49,362 bases of DNA from Terrisporobacter petrolearius (GTDB lineage: Bacteria > Bacillota > Clostridia > Peptostreptococcales > Peptostreptococcaceae): positions 1 through 49,362 of the forward strand of contig NZ_JAHZMO010000025.1 of the NCBI RefSeq assembly GCF_020748185.1, given 5' to 3'. The first letter of the stretch is position 1. Each line of letters opens with the position of its first letter. The notes under the pieces were generated by a model, which was given only the letters and a program-made list of their open reading frames with translations, searched no databases and was not told the DNA's origin. A program made the translations under genes and the position numbers. Below are positions 1 to 7,644 of the stretch, piece by piece.

Positions 1-164
1 AAGTGATTATCTAGCTCCGCCTTAAGCATGCTCTCTATAGTTCCGCCAAGTAGATCTTTTAAGGCTTCTTGTATATCTTCAGCGCTTTGAATATCATACT
101 CTTCAATTAAATTTGCTATGATATTTCCTTTTCCTTCGCTAAGCTTTTGTTTTCTTTTTCCCAT
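1..164 (-). CDS. IS256-family transposase, N-terminal fragment
   Basis: A partial reading frame starts at the ATG at 164 and runs off the window. Its first 54 residues begin MGKRKQKLSEGKGNIIANLI and go on to ...DLLGGTIESMLKAELDNHL, the typical N-terminus of IS256/mutator-type DDE transposases: a short helical region followed by the ALKDLLGGTIE..L..ELD.HL motif. A strong GGAGG ribosome site lies 10-16 bases upstream. The DDE catalytic triad would be outside the window, so activity cannot be judged. Confidence 0.85.
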   Translation of the reverse strand, partial: MGKRKQKLSEGKGNIIANLIEEYDIQSAEDIQEALKDLLGGTIESMLKAELDNH

Positions 165-248
165 AATAAAACAGCCTCCTATAATAATTAAATATTATCA
201 TAGAAAGCTGTTGAATTTTGTTATTTACAGAGTTTTTTTCACACACTC
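1..248 (-). mobile_element. IS256-family insertion sequence, transposase-proximal end (partial)
   Basis: The left edge of the window is the 5' end of an IS256-family (mutator-type) element, transcribed leftwards out of the window. The transposase start lies at 164 with a GGAGG-type ribosome site at about 174-180. Reading the minus strand from about 248, the end begins GAGTGTGTGAAAAAAACTC followed by TGTAAATA, which resembles the terminal inverted repeats of clostridial IS256 elements as I remember them. The outer boundary is uncertain by a few bases, because neither the other end nor the target duplication is visible. The element lies directly against the 3' end of the MerR gene. Confidence 0.7.
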
Positions 249-1078
249 ACCTGAATAGATACTTTAAGAACAAAATCATTAGGATTTTTCACACAAACTT
301 GATCAATTAAAACGTCCTCATAAGCAAATCCAATTATCTCTAAGTCGTTTTTATGTATAAACTTTAAAAGTTTTTTATAAATAATAGGAGCTTTTGAATA
401 ATATCCTTTTAAATATCCTACTAAATAAGTTCCCTTTGGCTTGATTATAATATTTTCGTAATTACAGTTTTTGTTCACCCTTATGTAATAATAACTGTAA
501 TTATTACTTTGAAGTAGATCTTCTTTTGTTTTTATAGAGCCACCAGCATGCCCTAAATTTAAATCATTATTATTGGCAAGATTTAAAAGATTGACATAGG
601 CGTCAATATCATAAGCATCTTCATTTTTATTAATTAAACTATTTAATTTGTTTTTGTCGATTAAATCACTTAAAATAATATATTCTTCTTCTTGTTCTTC
701 AAGTAATATATCATTTTTTATACTATTTGCTTCCTTAATAAGTTTAATTTTGTTAGACATAATCTCTTGTTTCCTTTTAAGTTTGTTTATTTCTTTTTCT
801 ACTTCTTTTGTCTCATATTCAAAGAGTTCTAACATATTTTCAGGAGTTCTACTATCCATATATTCTTTTATTTCCTTTAGTGGCATACCTATATCTTTTA
901 AAGTATAAATAATATTGAACGTTTCTAATTGATACTCAGAATAATATCTATATCCAGTAGGCATAACTTTTTCTGGTTTAAATAAATTTATTTCATCATA
1001 ATAAAAAAGTGTCTTTTTGTGAACATTGCATAGTTTTGCAAATTCACCTGTGGAAAAATATTTTATATCATTATTCAA
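239..1078 (-). CDS. MerR-family regulator of divergent MATE efflux gene, C-terminus altered by IS
   Basis: This 279-residue MerR-family activator has an N-terminal winged-helix HTH (about residues 8-75: STGEFAKLCNVHKKTLFYYDE, then GYRYYSEYQ), a coiled-coil dimerisation helix (about 80-120) and a C-terminal GyrI/BmrR-like ligand-binding domain (about 125-279). It is divergent from a MATE transporter and separated from it by a MerR-type promoter with a 19-bp spacer, so it most likely senses a drug or metabolite and activates that gene. The frame ends at a TGA (239-241) that appears to lie inside the IS256 terminus. The paralogue at 36588-37418 runs about eight residues further beyond the aligned QVQIPV/KVSIQV segment, so the native tail has probably been replaced. 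The loss is small and the protein may still work. The ligand is unknown. Confidence 0.85.
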   Translation of the reverse strand: MNNDIKYFSTGEFAKLCNVHKKTLFYYDEINLFKPEKVMPTGYRYYSEYQLETFNIIYTLKDIGMPLKEIKEYMDSRTPENMLELFEYETKEVEKEINKLKRKQEIMSNKIKLIKEANSIKNDILLEEQEEEYIILSDLIDKNKLNSLINKNEDAYDIDAYVNLLNLANNNDLNLGHAGGSIKTKEDLLQSNNYSYYYIRVNKNCNYENIIIKPKGTYLVGYLKGYYSKAPIIYKKLLKFIHKNDLEIIGFAYEDVLIDQVCVKNPNDFVLKVSIQVSV

Positions 1079-1095
1079 TTTTACAATCCCCCTTA

Positions 1096-1126
1096 TTGAC
1101 TATCCATTAACAGGATAGTTTATTAT
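1096..1126 (+). promoter_or_regulatory. MerR-type promoter and operator for the MATE gene
   Basis: A -35 element TTGACT (1096-1101) and a -10 element TATTAT (1121-1126) are separated by 19 bp, the long spacer typical of MerR-activated promoters. Within it lies a perfect dyad, ACTATCC (1099-1105), 7 bases, GGATAGT (1113-1119). This is the expected arrangement for a MerR dimer that untwists the spacer. It faces the MATE gene starting at 1161. Spacing and dyad are read directly; the regulator assignment rests on divergent gene order. Confidence 0.75.
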
Positions 1127-1160
1127 AAAATAAGCAAGTTTATATTGCAAGGAGGTCTTT

Positions 1161-2525
1161 ATGGAAAATTCATTGGAAAAGAAAGTCACGCTGACTTCTT
1201 TAATAAAATATACTTTACCAACTGTAATAATGATGGTGTTTTTTTCATTATATACTATTGTTGATGGTATGTTTATATCTAAATTTATAGGTGCAAATGC
1301 ACTTTCTTCCACAAATATTGTTTATCCTGTAATTAATATATTAATAGGAATAGGAGTTATGTTTGCTACAGGAGGTAGTGCAATTGTAGCTAAAACAATG
1401 GGAGAAAATAAAAATGAAGAAGCAAGAGAGTATTTTACCCTTATTACCATAAGCGCTATTATAGTAGGAATTGTTGTTGAAATCATATGTATTATTTTTA
1501 TAAATGACATAATATATGCGCTAGGGTCAACTAAGTCTTTATTTTTTTACTGTAAAGAATATTTATTCTTTATGATAATTTTCACGCCATTTATAATATT
1601 AAAGCTATATTTTGATTATTTTTTAGTAACGGCTGGTGTACCTAATTTAGGACTTTTGAGTTCTGTTGCAGGTGGAATTTTAAATATAGTATTAGATTAT
1701 GTATTTATAGTTAAGCTAAATATGGGAGTTAAAGGAGCTGCTTTAGCTACTTGCATAGGGTATGTTTTACCAAGTATAGTAGGTGTAATTTACTTTTTCA
1801 ACAAAAAGAACTTACTACATTTTGTAAAACCTAAGTTTAACTTTAAAATTATTTCAAGAAGTTGTTCTAATGGTATGTCAGAAATGGTTACACAAATATC
1901 GTCAGGCCTTACAACTTTTTTATTTAATATTGTTATGATTAGATTATTAGGTGAAGAGGGTGTAGCTGCCATTACTATCATGCTTTATATGCAATTTTTA
2001 TTAAATGCAGCTTATTTAGGATTTACTTCAGGTGTGTCACCTAGAATTAGTTATAATTATGGAAGACAAGATGAAAATCAGGTAGAAAATTTATTTAAAT
2101 ATAGTATTATAATAATTATAGTATTTGGTGTAATAACATTTATAATGTCTAGAGCCATGTCAGAAATATTAATATCATTATTTGCTACAAAAGGTAGCAC
2201 ATTATTTGAGATAAGTCATAATGGATTTATGATATTTTCAATTTCGTTCTTAGTGGCTGGAATAAATATATTTGGTTCGGGAATGTTTACAGCTTTTTCA
2301 AATGGAAAGATATCAGCTATTCTTTCTTTACTGAGAACTTTTGTTTTCTTCTTAATGGGAATATTTGTATTACCTAGAATTATGGGAGTAGATGGAGTTT
2401 GGTTAGTAGTTCCTTTTGTAGAAGTTGCTACTATGATAGTATCTTTAATCTTTATGTATAAATATAAAAAGGAATATTTGTATGATAATGCATTTGCTTT
2501 TAAAAGAAAAATAAGTGTTAGTTAA
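1161..2525 (+). CDS. MATE-family multidrug efflux transporter
   Basis: This 454-residue polytopic membrane protein has about 12 hydrophobic segments and the normal MATE length. Family features visible are the N-terminal YTLPTVIMMVFFSLYTIVDGMFIS segment, the GANALSSTNIVYP and FATGGSAIVAK motifs and the mid-protein NIVLDYVFIVKLNMGVKGAALAT block. MATE proteins export cationic drugs or metabolites using Na+ or H+ gradients. The start is supported by AAGGAGGT at 1149-1156. The gene is divergent from a MerR regulator and ends in a strong hairpin terminator. A paralogous MerR/MATE pair lies at 36588-38844. The substrate cannot be told from the sequence. Confidence 0.92.
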   Translation: MENSLEKKVTLTSLIKYTLPTVIMMVFFSLYTIVDGMFISKFIGANALSSTNIVYPVINILIGIGVMFATGGSAIVAKTMGENKNEEAREYFTLITISAIIVGIVVEIICIIFINDIIYALGSTKSLFFYCKEYLFFMIIFTPFIILKLYFDYFLVTAGVPNLGLLSSVAGGILNIVLDYVFIVKLNMGVKGAALATCIGYVLPSIVGVIYFFNKKNLLHFVKPKFNFKIISRSCSNGMSEMVTQISSGLTTFLFNIVMIRLLGEEGVAAITIMLYMQFLLNAAYLGFTSGVSPRISYNYGRQDENQVENLFKYSIIIIIVFGVITFIMSRAMSEILISLFATKGSTLFEISHNGFMIFSISFLVAGINIFGSGMFTAFSNGKISAILSLLRTFVFFLMGIFVLPRIMGVDGVWLVVPFVEVATMIVSLIFMYKYKKEYLYDNAFAFKRKISVS

Positions 2526-2532
2526 AAAAATC

Positions 2533-2566
2533 AGGGGTGTTACAAAAATGTAACACCCCTATTTTA
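2533..2566 (+). terminator. Rho-independent terminator after the MATE gene
   Basis: A perfect 12-bp stem, AGGGGTGTTACA (2533-2544) with TGTAACACCCCT (2549-2560), and an AAAA loop are followed by ATTTTATG. A-rich sequence upstream (2524-2530) would give a T-tract on the other strand, so it may also stop the convergent gene at 2592-3020. Confidence 0.85.
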
Positions 2567-2591
2567 TGTTGATTTTAATAAAGTAAGCAAA

Positions 2592-3020
2592 TTAATTCCA
2601 GTTCTTCCATTCCACCATAAAGGCAACACCTGCACTAAGTAAAGCAAGTCCTATTCCTATATATATGGCAGCCCAACAAAGTGGATTTATTGAATCAATA
2701 GATCTAATAGTAATTCCAAGTCCCATCATAAATATCATTATTATATAACTTTTAACATCGAAGAAAGAAAATAAACATAGTTTATCCTGTTCTTTTTCAG
2801 AAATTCTATTTTTATGTTTTTTAACTAATTTTATAAAAATAAAGTTAAAAAATATTAAAAAAGTGACAACAGCAACAATTATTGAAATAAATGGATGTAT
2901 TGATGAAGTAAATAGCATATTAAATCCAAGCTTTGATACCATACCACCAGCAAATATCCAAACTAATCCAGCTATAAATGGTAAACTTCGTTTATTACAT
3001 CTAGGTGTGAATAATTCCAT
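2592..3020 (-). CDS. Small polytopic membrane protein of unknown function
   Basis: This is a 142-residue protein with four predicted membrane segments (about residues 13-30, 43-65, 88-106 and 113-135). It has a basic loop, KLVKKHKNRISEKEQDK, between the second and third, and an N-terminal Cys/Arg-containing stretch (FTPRCNKRSLPFIAGLVWIFAGG). I do not recognise a named family. The start at 3020 is supported by a GGAG ribosome site nine bases upstream on the minus strand. It is convergent with the MATE gene and shares the bidirectional hairpin at 2533-2560. Nothing in the immediate context suggests a pathway. Confidence 0.7.
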   Translation of the reverse strand: MELFTPRCNKRSLPFIAGLVWIFAGGMVSKLGFNMLFTSSIHPFISIIVAVVTFLIFFNFIFIKLVKKHKNRISEKEQDKLCLFSFFDVKSYIIMIFMMGLGITIRSIDSINPLCWAAIYIGIGLALLSAGVAFMVEWKNWN

Positions 3021-3186
3021 AATATCATCTCCGATTTTTAATTATGTATGTTTTATACCCAAGATAATAGTAAATAAACAAATGAAAAAAATTTTCTCGT
3101 TTTGAAATTTGTATAGTTTATGTTAAGAAAATAATTTATACTTATAAAAAAGATATATAAAATTTCTTTATTAAGGAGAATCATTA

Positions 3187-4266
3187 ATGGAATTGAAAAA
3201 AATAATAGAAGACCTTTATAGTGTTAGGAATTTAGAATTTGATGAAAGTGCTGTTTATTATGAAAAATACAGAGATATCCTTAAAGAAAAAATAAGTCAA
3301 AATTCATCAAATGTAGAAGCCTATTGTTTGCTTGCCATGTTAATATGTGAATATAGAGAAAGTACAAATAAATCAATTGAAATATTAGAAGAATGTTATA
3401 TTAAAAATAAAAAAAGTTTGTCTGATAATAGTTTTTCATTATGGGCTACTTGCATGGCTTACTTTTTAATAGAAGAGGGATGTGAGGAGGAAAGTGAAAA
3501 TAGAGGGTATGATTTACTTTCTCAAGCAGTAAGTCGTAATTCAAATTATGAGCAAACTTATTATGCATTTGGAAGAATAAATTTTGAAAGAAAAAATTAT
3601 GAAAAAGCATGTAAGTTATTCCATAGGGCATTTGAGTTATCTCCAAGAAAAGAATATAAATATTGTGAAGCAGTTAGCCACTTAATAAATGATAATAAAA
3701 GAGAGGGTATTTTATTATTAAAGTCCATATATACATATCCTTTTGAAGATATAATAATTGATGAGAAGATTGCCTTTGTATTAGGTAGAGAATTAGCGAT
3801 TACAGGAAATTTAGAGGAAGCAAGAAAGATAGCTTGTATATTATTAAATACAGATTATGAGTATGGTGATATTTGTGATGATGATATGGCTGACTTTATG
3901 TTTATTTTGGGTGACTATGAACATTGTGTTGAGTTATATGATAAAAGCAAACTTTTAGAAGATGCTATGTGGCTAAATAAATACTTTTATTCACTAAAGC
4001 AGATGAATGAAATAAACAAGGCTGAGAAAAAATTAGTAGAAATTATAGAAAATATTAAAGAGGAAATAAATGAAGATCCAAATTTTGATGATTGGGAAAG
4101 TTATAAGGATTACGAAGAATATATCACATCTGAAAAAAATAGGCTTGAAGAAATTAAAAAATGTTATTATAGAATTATAAATGATAATGAAGAGGTAAAA
4201 TATAAACCAGATTATTATATTTATTATGAGTGTTATTATATTAACTGTCCCAGACATTTAATTTAG
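3187..4266 (+). CDS. TPR-like helical repeat protein
   Basis: This is a 359-residue soluble protein, rich in Tyr, Glu, Asp and Lys. It contains tetratricopeptide-like helical pairs at about residues 85-165; the clearest is NYEQTYYAFGRINFERKNYE followed by KACKLFHRAFELSP, with the W/Y-x2-A/G-Y-A pattern of TPRs. The C-terminus is highly acidic and tyrosine-rich (KPDYYIYYECYYINCPRHLI). There is no signal peptide and no catalytic motif. The start is supported by AAGGAGAA eight bases upstream of the ATG at 3187. TPR proteins are usually protein-interaction scaffolds; the partner is unknown and neighbouring genes are not obviously related. Confidence 0.65.
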   Translation: MELKKIIEDLYSVRNLEFDESAVYYEKYRDILKEKISQNSSNVEAYCLLAMLICEYRESTNKSIEILEECYIKNKKSLSDNSFSLWATCMAYFLIEEGCEEESENRGYDLLSQAVSRNSNYEQTYYAFGRINFERKNYEKACKLFHRAFELSPRKEYKYCEAVSHLINDNKREGILLLKSIYTYPFEDIIIDEKIAFVLGRELAITGNLEEARKIACILLNTDYEYGDICDDDMADFMFILGDYEHCVELYDKSKLLEDAMWLNKYFYSLKQMNEINKAEKKLVEIIENIKEEINEDPNFDDWESYKDYEEYITSEKNRLEEIKKCYYRIINDNEEVKYKPDYYIYYECYYINCPRHLI

Positions 4267-4374
4267 TTATGACATATTTGAAAGTATATTTATAGTAGGA
4301 TAACAACTTTATTAGAATAAAAAATAGATTTTAAATTTGGTATTAAGCTTTAAGCTATTAATGGGGAGGATAAA

Positions 4375-4881
4375 ATGTTAGAAGTTATAAAAAATAGACG
4401 TTCAATAAGAACATATATAGACAAAGAGGTGGAAGAAAAAAAAATACTTGAAATTTTAAAATCAGCTATGCAAGCACCATCTTCGAAGAACTCATCACCT
4501 TGGGAGTTTGTTATTATAGATGATAAGGAAATTTTATCTAGTTTGTCAAAAACTCATCATAAATCAAATCATATTAAAGATGCAAAACTATGTATAGTAG
4601 TTATAGGAAATAAAGAAAGATTCCTAAAACCTGGGAAGTGGATACATGATTTAGGAGCATGTACACAAAATATTTTAATAGAATGTACTAATCAAGGATT
4701 GGCTTCTTGTTGGGTTGGAGTTCACCCTAAGCGTAAGGTTATGGACAAAGTTAGAGAAACTTTGAATTTACCTGAAAATTTAATTCCATATTCTCTTGTA
4801 CCAATAGGTTATAGTAATGAAAAAAATAAATTTATAGATAAATTTGATAAAAATAAAATACATAGAAATAGATTTGAATAA
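4375..4881 (+). CDS. Nitroreductase-family FMN-dependent oxidoreductase
   Basis: This compact 168-residue member of the nitroreductase superfamily opens with the phosphate/FMN-binding NRRSIRTY motif (residues 6-13), followed by APSSKNSSPWEFVII and a C-terminal GLASCWVGVHPK segment. Such enzymes reduce quinones, flavins or nitro compounds with NAD(P)H as FMN-bound homodimers; the natural substrate cannot be predicted. The start follows a GGGGAGGA site. It ends 11 bp before the Crp-family regulator gene, so the two are probably one operon, whose product may also control the asr operon downstream. Confidence 0.85.
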   Translation: MLEVIKNRRSIRTYIDKEVEEKKILEILKSAMQAPSSKNSSPWEFVIIDDKEILSSLSKTHHKSNHIKDAKLCIVVIGNKERFLKPGKWIHDLGACTQNILIECTNQGLASCWVGVHPKRKVMDKVRETLNLPENLIPYSLVPIGYSNEKNKFIDKFDKNKIHRNRFE

Positions 4882-4892
4882 CAGGTACTCCT

Positions 4893-5558
4893 ATGAATAG
4901 TATAGAAGTATTTAAAAATATAAAAGAAGAAAGCAAAGTTAATCTAGAAAAAATACTTAAAACTAGAAAATTGTCAAAGAAAGAAATTCTTTTTTATGAA
5001 AGAGATATGGTGGATAAAATTTATTTTATTAAGGAAGGAAAAATCTCTTTATTTAAAATAAATGAAAGTGGTGAAAGAAAAATTATTTTTATACTTCCAA
5101 AAGGACAAATGATAAATGATATTTTTATAGATGAGAAAAAAAGTAGTGCAGTATCATGTGAAGCTTTTGAAAAAAGCACTTTACTAGAGTGTAGTTCTAA
5201 GGATTTTATAAATATTATGGAAAATGATTTTATTTTAACTAAAAACGTATTAAATCACTTACAAAATATTAACAGAAGACTTTATAGGCAACTTAAAAAT
5301 TCCATATCCATAAGAATGGACAAAAAGCTTGCTGCCAAGCTTTATAGAATGGGCAGAGAATTTGGTGTAGAAAAAGATGAATGGACTTTAATTAATGCAA
5401 ACTTAACTATAACATATATTGCTGATATGCTTGGATGTAAAAGAGAAACTTTATCAAGATCTATGAAAGTTTTACAAGATGAAAATTTGGTTAAAATAGA
5501 AAATAAAAAAGTGTATATTAAAAAAGATGAACTATCATTGTATTTTAAAAATACATAG
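4893..5558 (+). CDS. Crp/Fnr-family transcriptional regulator, candidate activator of asrABC
   Basis: This 221-residue protein has an N-terminal cyclic-nucleotide-binding-like beta barrel (about residues 20-115), a long dimer helix (about 118-145) and a C-terminal winged HTH (about 150-218). The recognition helix reads GCKRETLSRSMKVL. The R-E-x3-R arrangement is that used by E. coli CRP to read TGTGA half-sites, unlike the E-x2-S-R of FNR. No N-terminal Fe-S cysteine cluster is present, so an oxygen-sensing FNR cluster is unlikely. A perfect TGTGA-N6-TCACA site lies 205 bp downstream, just before asrA. Co-transcribed with the nitroreductase (11-bp gap, weak AGGT ribosome site). The effector is unknown. 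Confidence 0.88.
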   Translation: MNSIEVFKNIKEESKVNLEKILKTRKLSKKEILFYERDMVDKIYFIKEGKISLFKINESGERKIIFILPKGQMINDIFIDEKKSSAVSCEAFEKSTLLECSSKDFINIMENDFILTKNVLNHLQNINRRLYRQLKNSISIRMDKKLAAKLYRMGREFGVEKDEWTLINANLTITYIADMLGCKRETLSRSMKVLQDENLVKIENKKVYIKKDELSLYFKNT

Positions 5559-5564
5559 AACTAA

Positions 5565-5592
5565 GTACCTACCTTTTGGTAGGTGCTTTTTT
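5565..5592 (+). terminator. Rho-independent terminator after the Crp-family gene
   Basis: The stem ACCTACC (5567-5573) with GGTAGGT (5578-5584), extended by a G-U and a G-C pair, has a TTTT loop and is followed by CTTTTTTG. It separates the regulator operon from the asr operon. Confidence 0.85.
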
Positions 5593-5654
5593 GATTGTAA
5601 GAAAATCATATGTTATCAGCTTTGTGGATAACGTATAATTTTCAACTTTGTAAC

Positions 5655-5726
5655 TTGAGCAACGGGCGAAGCAACCTGCGGCATGAAATGTAGCTTCCAC
5701 ACAGTGGCTTAATCGAAAGGAATTTT
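5655..5726 (+). repeat. Dispersed intergenic repeat, copy 1 (diverged)
   Basis: This is the most diverged of three related intergenic sequences; the others are at 16034-16090 and 38992-39048. Shared parts are GCAACCTG, ATGAAATxxxxxGC, CCACxCAGTGGCTTAA, CGAA and GGAATTTTT. It includes a small hairpin, CCAC-ACA-GTGG (5697-5707). Like the other copies it starts soon after a rho-independent terminator. It lies between that terminator and the regulatory region of asrA. Confidence 0.7.
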
Positions 5727-5762
5727 TGTTTTTTATTTAAATTCATAAATTCTTCACAATTT

Positions 5763-5806
5763 TGTGATTAATATCACAGACTTAGGGTAGTGTGTCATGT
5801 TATTAT
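5763..5806 (+). promoter_or_regulatory. Crp-type operator and -10 element of the asr operon
   Basis: TGTGATTAATATCACA (5763-5778) is a perfect match to the CRP consensus TGTGA-N6-TCACA. A TATTAT -10 candidate lies at 5801-5806. If transcription starts about seven bases after it, the dyad centre (5770.5) is at about -42, the class II activator position that replaces a -35 element; no good -35 is seen. The Crp-family protein encoded at 4893-5558, with a CRP-like recognition helix, is the obvious binder. Site and spacing are direct observations; activation is inference. Confidence 0.7.
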
Positions 5807-5836
5807 TTTTTTAACAAATCAAAGGGAGGAGAATAT

Positions 5837-6841
5837 ATGAAAATTAAATTAGATAAACAAAGATTTAATCAAGGTTTGGAAAGATTAAAGTTAGAATACA
5901 AAATATTAGCGCCTGTGACAAAACCCTTCAAAGGCACTTTTTCTGATACGGATTTAACGAAATACGAAGAAATTGAAAGAATAGAGGATATAGAATTTAA
6001 TAAAAAGTCTAATTTTTCTGCAAAAGAAGTAATATTGCCAATAAATCAAATACTTTTTTACTTTACTGAAAAGGAATTTAAAACAAGTGATGTGGATGAG
6101 AAAAAGTTATTAGTTTTTCTTAGAGCTTGTGATTTAAATGGAATAAAAAGATTAGATGAAATTTACTTGAATAATGGAATGGAAAAGGATTTCTTCTATG
6201 AAAGGCTAAGAAAAAAAATTAAATTTGTTCTAATAGGATGCAAAGAAAGTTATAGAAATTGTTTTTGTGTAAGTATGAAGTCAAACAAATCTGACAATTA
6301 CTCAATGGGATTAAACTTAAGAGAAGATGAAATTTACTTAGATATAAAAGACGAGGATTTAAATGTATTTGATGGTCAAAAGTGGGACTTTGAAGTAGAT
6401 TACGTTAGAACAAATAACATATCAGTGGAAGTTCCAAGAAACATAAATCCTGTTGAATTATCAAAAAATGAAATGTGGAATGAATATGATGCAAGATGCA
6501 TAGCTTGCGGAAGATGTAATTTTGTATGTCCAACATGCACCTGCTTTACAATGCAAGATATTTTCTACAAAGAAAATGAGAAAGTAGGAGAGAGAAGAAG
6601 AGTATGGGCATCATGTCAAGTAGATGGATATACTGATATGGCAGGTGGCCATTCATTTAGAAAAAAACAAGGTGAGAGAATGAGATTTAAAGTAATGCAC
6701 AAAATTCATGATTTTAACAAAAGATTTGGTTATGACATGTGTGTAGGATGTGGAAGATGTGACGATGCATGCCCACAATATATATCATTTTCTCAGTGTA
6801 TAGATAAAGTTAAAAAAGTAGTTAATGAGGAGGAAAAATAA
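5837..6841 (+). CDS. asrA: Anaerobic sulfite reductase subunit A (Fe-S electron transfer)
   Basis: AsrA passes electrons to the catalytic subunit of the dissimilatory-type, NADH-linked sulfite reductase that makes sulfide in the cytoplasm. The protein has two C-terminal 4Fe-4S motifs, CIACGRCNFVCP (about residue 219) and CVGCGRCDDACP (about 298), with extra cysteines after the first (TCTC). The length, 334 residues, is normal. The frame is open from 5792, but the ATG at 5837 is preferred because GGGAGGAG lies just upstream and the 15-residue extension overlaps the promoter. First gene of asrA-asrB-asrC; the asrB start codon directly follows its stop. Regulation is probably by the adjacent Crp-family protein. 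Confidence 0.93.
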   Translation: MKIKLDKQRFNQGLERLKLEYKILAPVTKPFKGTFSDTDLTKYEEIERIEDIEFNKKSNFSAKEVILPINQILFYFTEKEFKTSDVDEKKLLVFLRACDLNGIKRLDEIYLNNGMEKDFFYERLRKKIKFVLIGCKESYRNCFCVSMKSNKSDNYSMGLNLREDEIYLDIKDEDLNVFDGQKWDFEVDYVRTNNISVEVPRNINPVELSKNEMWNEYDARCIACGRCNFVCPTCTCFTMQDIFYKENEKVGERRRVWASCQVDGYTDMAGGHSFRKKQGERMRFKVMHKIHDFNKRFGYDMCVGCGRCDDACPQYISFSQCIDKVKKVVNEEEK

Positions 6842-7633
6842 ATGAATGCTTATATACCAGTGGCAGCACCAATAATAAGTATAGTAAAACATACAGAAAT
6901 TGAATGGACTTTTAGAGTAGGGACTTCTACTAAAAACGTCCTTCCCGGAAAATTTTATGAAATATCCATACCAAAATACGGAGAATCACCAATTTCAGTA
7001 AGTGGATATGGAGAAAGTTATATAGATTTTACTATAAGAAACGTGGGAAAAGTAACTAGTGAATTATTTAATTACAAAGTAGGAGATAAATTCTTCATAA
7101 GAGGACCTTATGGAAATGGCTTCGATGTAAGTTTGTACGAAGGAAGGGAAGTTGTAGTTGTTGCTGGAGGTAGTGGTTTAGCACCTGTAAGAGGAATAGT
7201 TGAGCACTTCTACAATAATTCAGAAAGATTCAAAAGCTTTAAGTTAATAGTAGGTTTCAAATCTCCAAAAGATCTATTGTTCAAAGACGACCTAAAAAAA
7301 TGGAGTGAAAAATTAGATATTCTTGTAACAGTTGATAAAGCTGAGGAAGGATATGAGGGAAATGTAGGTCTTGTTACAAAATATATTCCTCAGTTAAATA
7401 TAGAAGATGTAAGCAATATGTCTGCCATAGTAGTTGGACCACCAATGATGATGAAGTTTACTGTGGGGGAATTTTTAAAAAGAGATTTAGATGAAAAAAA
7501 TATATGGGTTTCTTATGAAAGAAAAATGTGTTGTGGCGTTGGTAAATGTGGACACTGTAAAATGGATGATACTTATATTTGTATAGATGGTCCTGTATTT
7601 GATTATTCATATGCAAAAAATCTTATGGATTAG
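6842..7633 (+). CDS. asrB: Anaerobic sulfite reductase subunit B (FAD/NAD(P)H reductase)
   Basis: This 263-residue ferredoxin-NAD(P)+ reductase-like subunit accepts electrons from NADH. It has an N-terminal flavin-binding barrel with the GPYGNGF segment (about residues 89-95), a nucleotide-binding domain (VVVVAGGSGLAPVRG, about 104-118) and a C-terminal four-cysteine 2Fe-2S motif typical of dihydroorotate dehydrogenase electron-transfer subunits: CCGVGKCGHCKMDDTYIC (about 230-247). The ATG follows the asrA stop without a gap and uses GGAGG within the end of asrA, suggesting coupled translation. asrC follows after 11 bp. Confidence 0.93.
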   Translation: MNAYIPVAAPIISIVKHTEIEWTFRVGTSTKNVLPGKFYEISIPKYGESPISVSGYGESYIDFTIRNVGKVTSELFNYKVGDKFFIRGPYGNGFDVSLYEGREVVVVAGGSGLAPVRGIVEHFYNNSERFKSFKLIVGFKSPKDLLFKDDLKKWSEKLDILVTVDKAEEGYEGNVGLVTKYIPQLNIEDVSNMSAIVVGPPMMMKFTVGEFLKRDLDEKNIWVSYERKMCCGVGKCGHCKMDDTYICIDGPVFDYSYAKNLMD

Positions 7634-7644
7634 GGGGAGAGATA

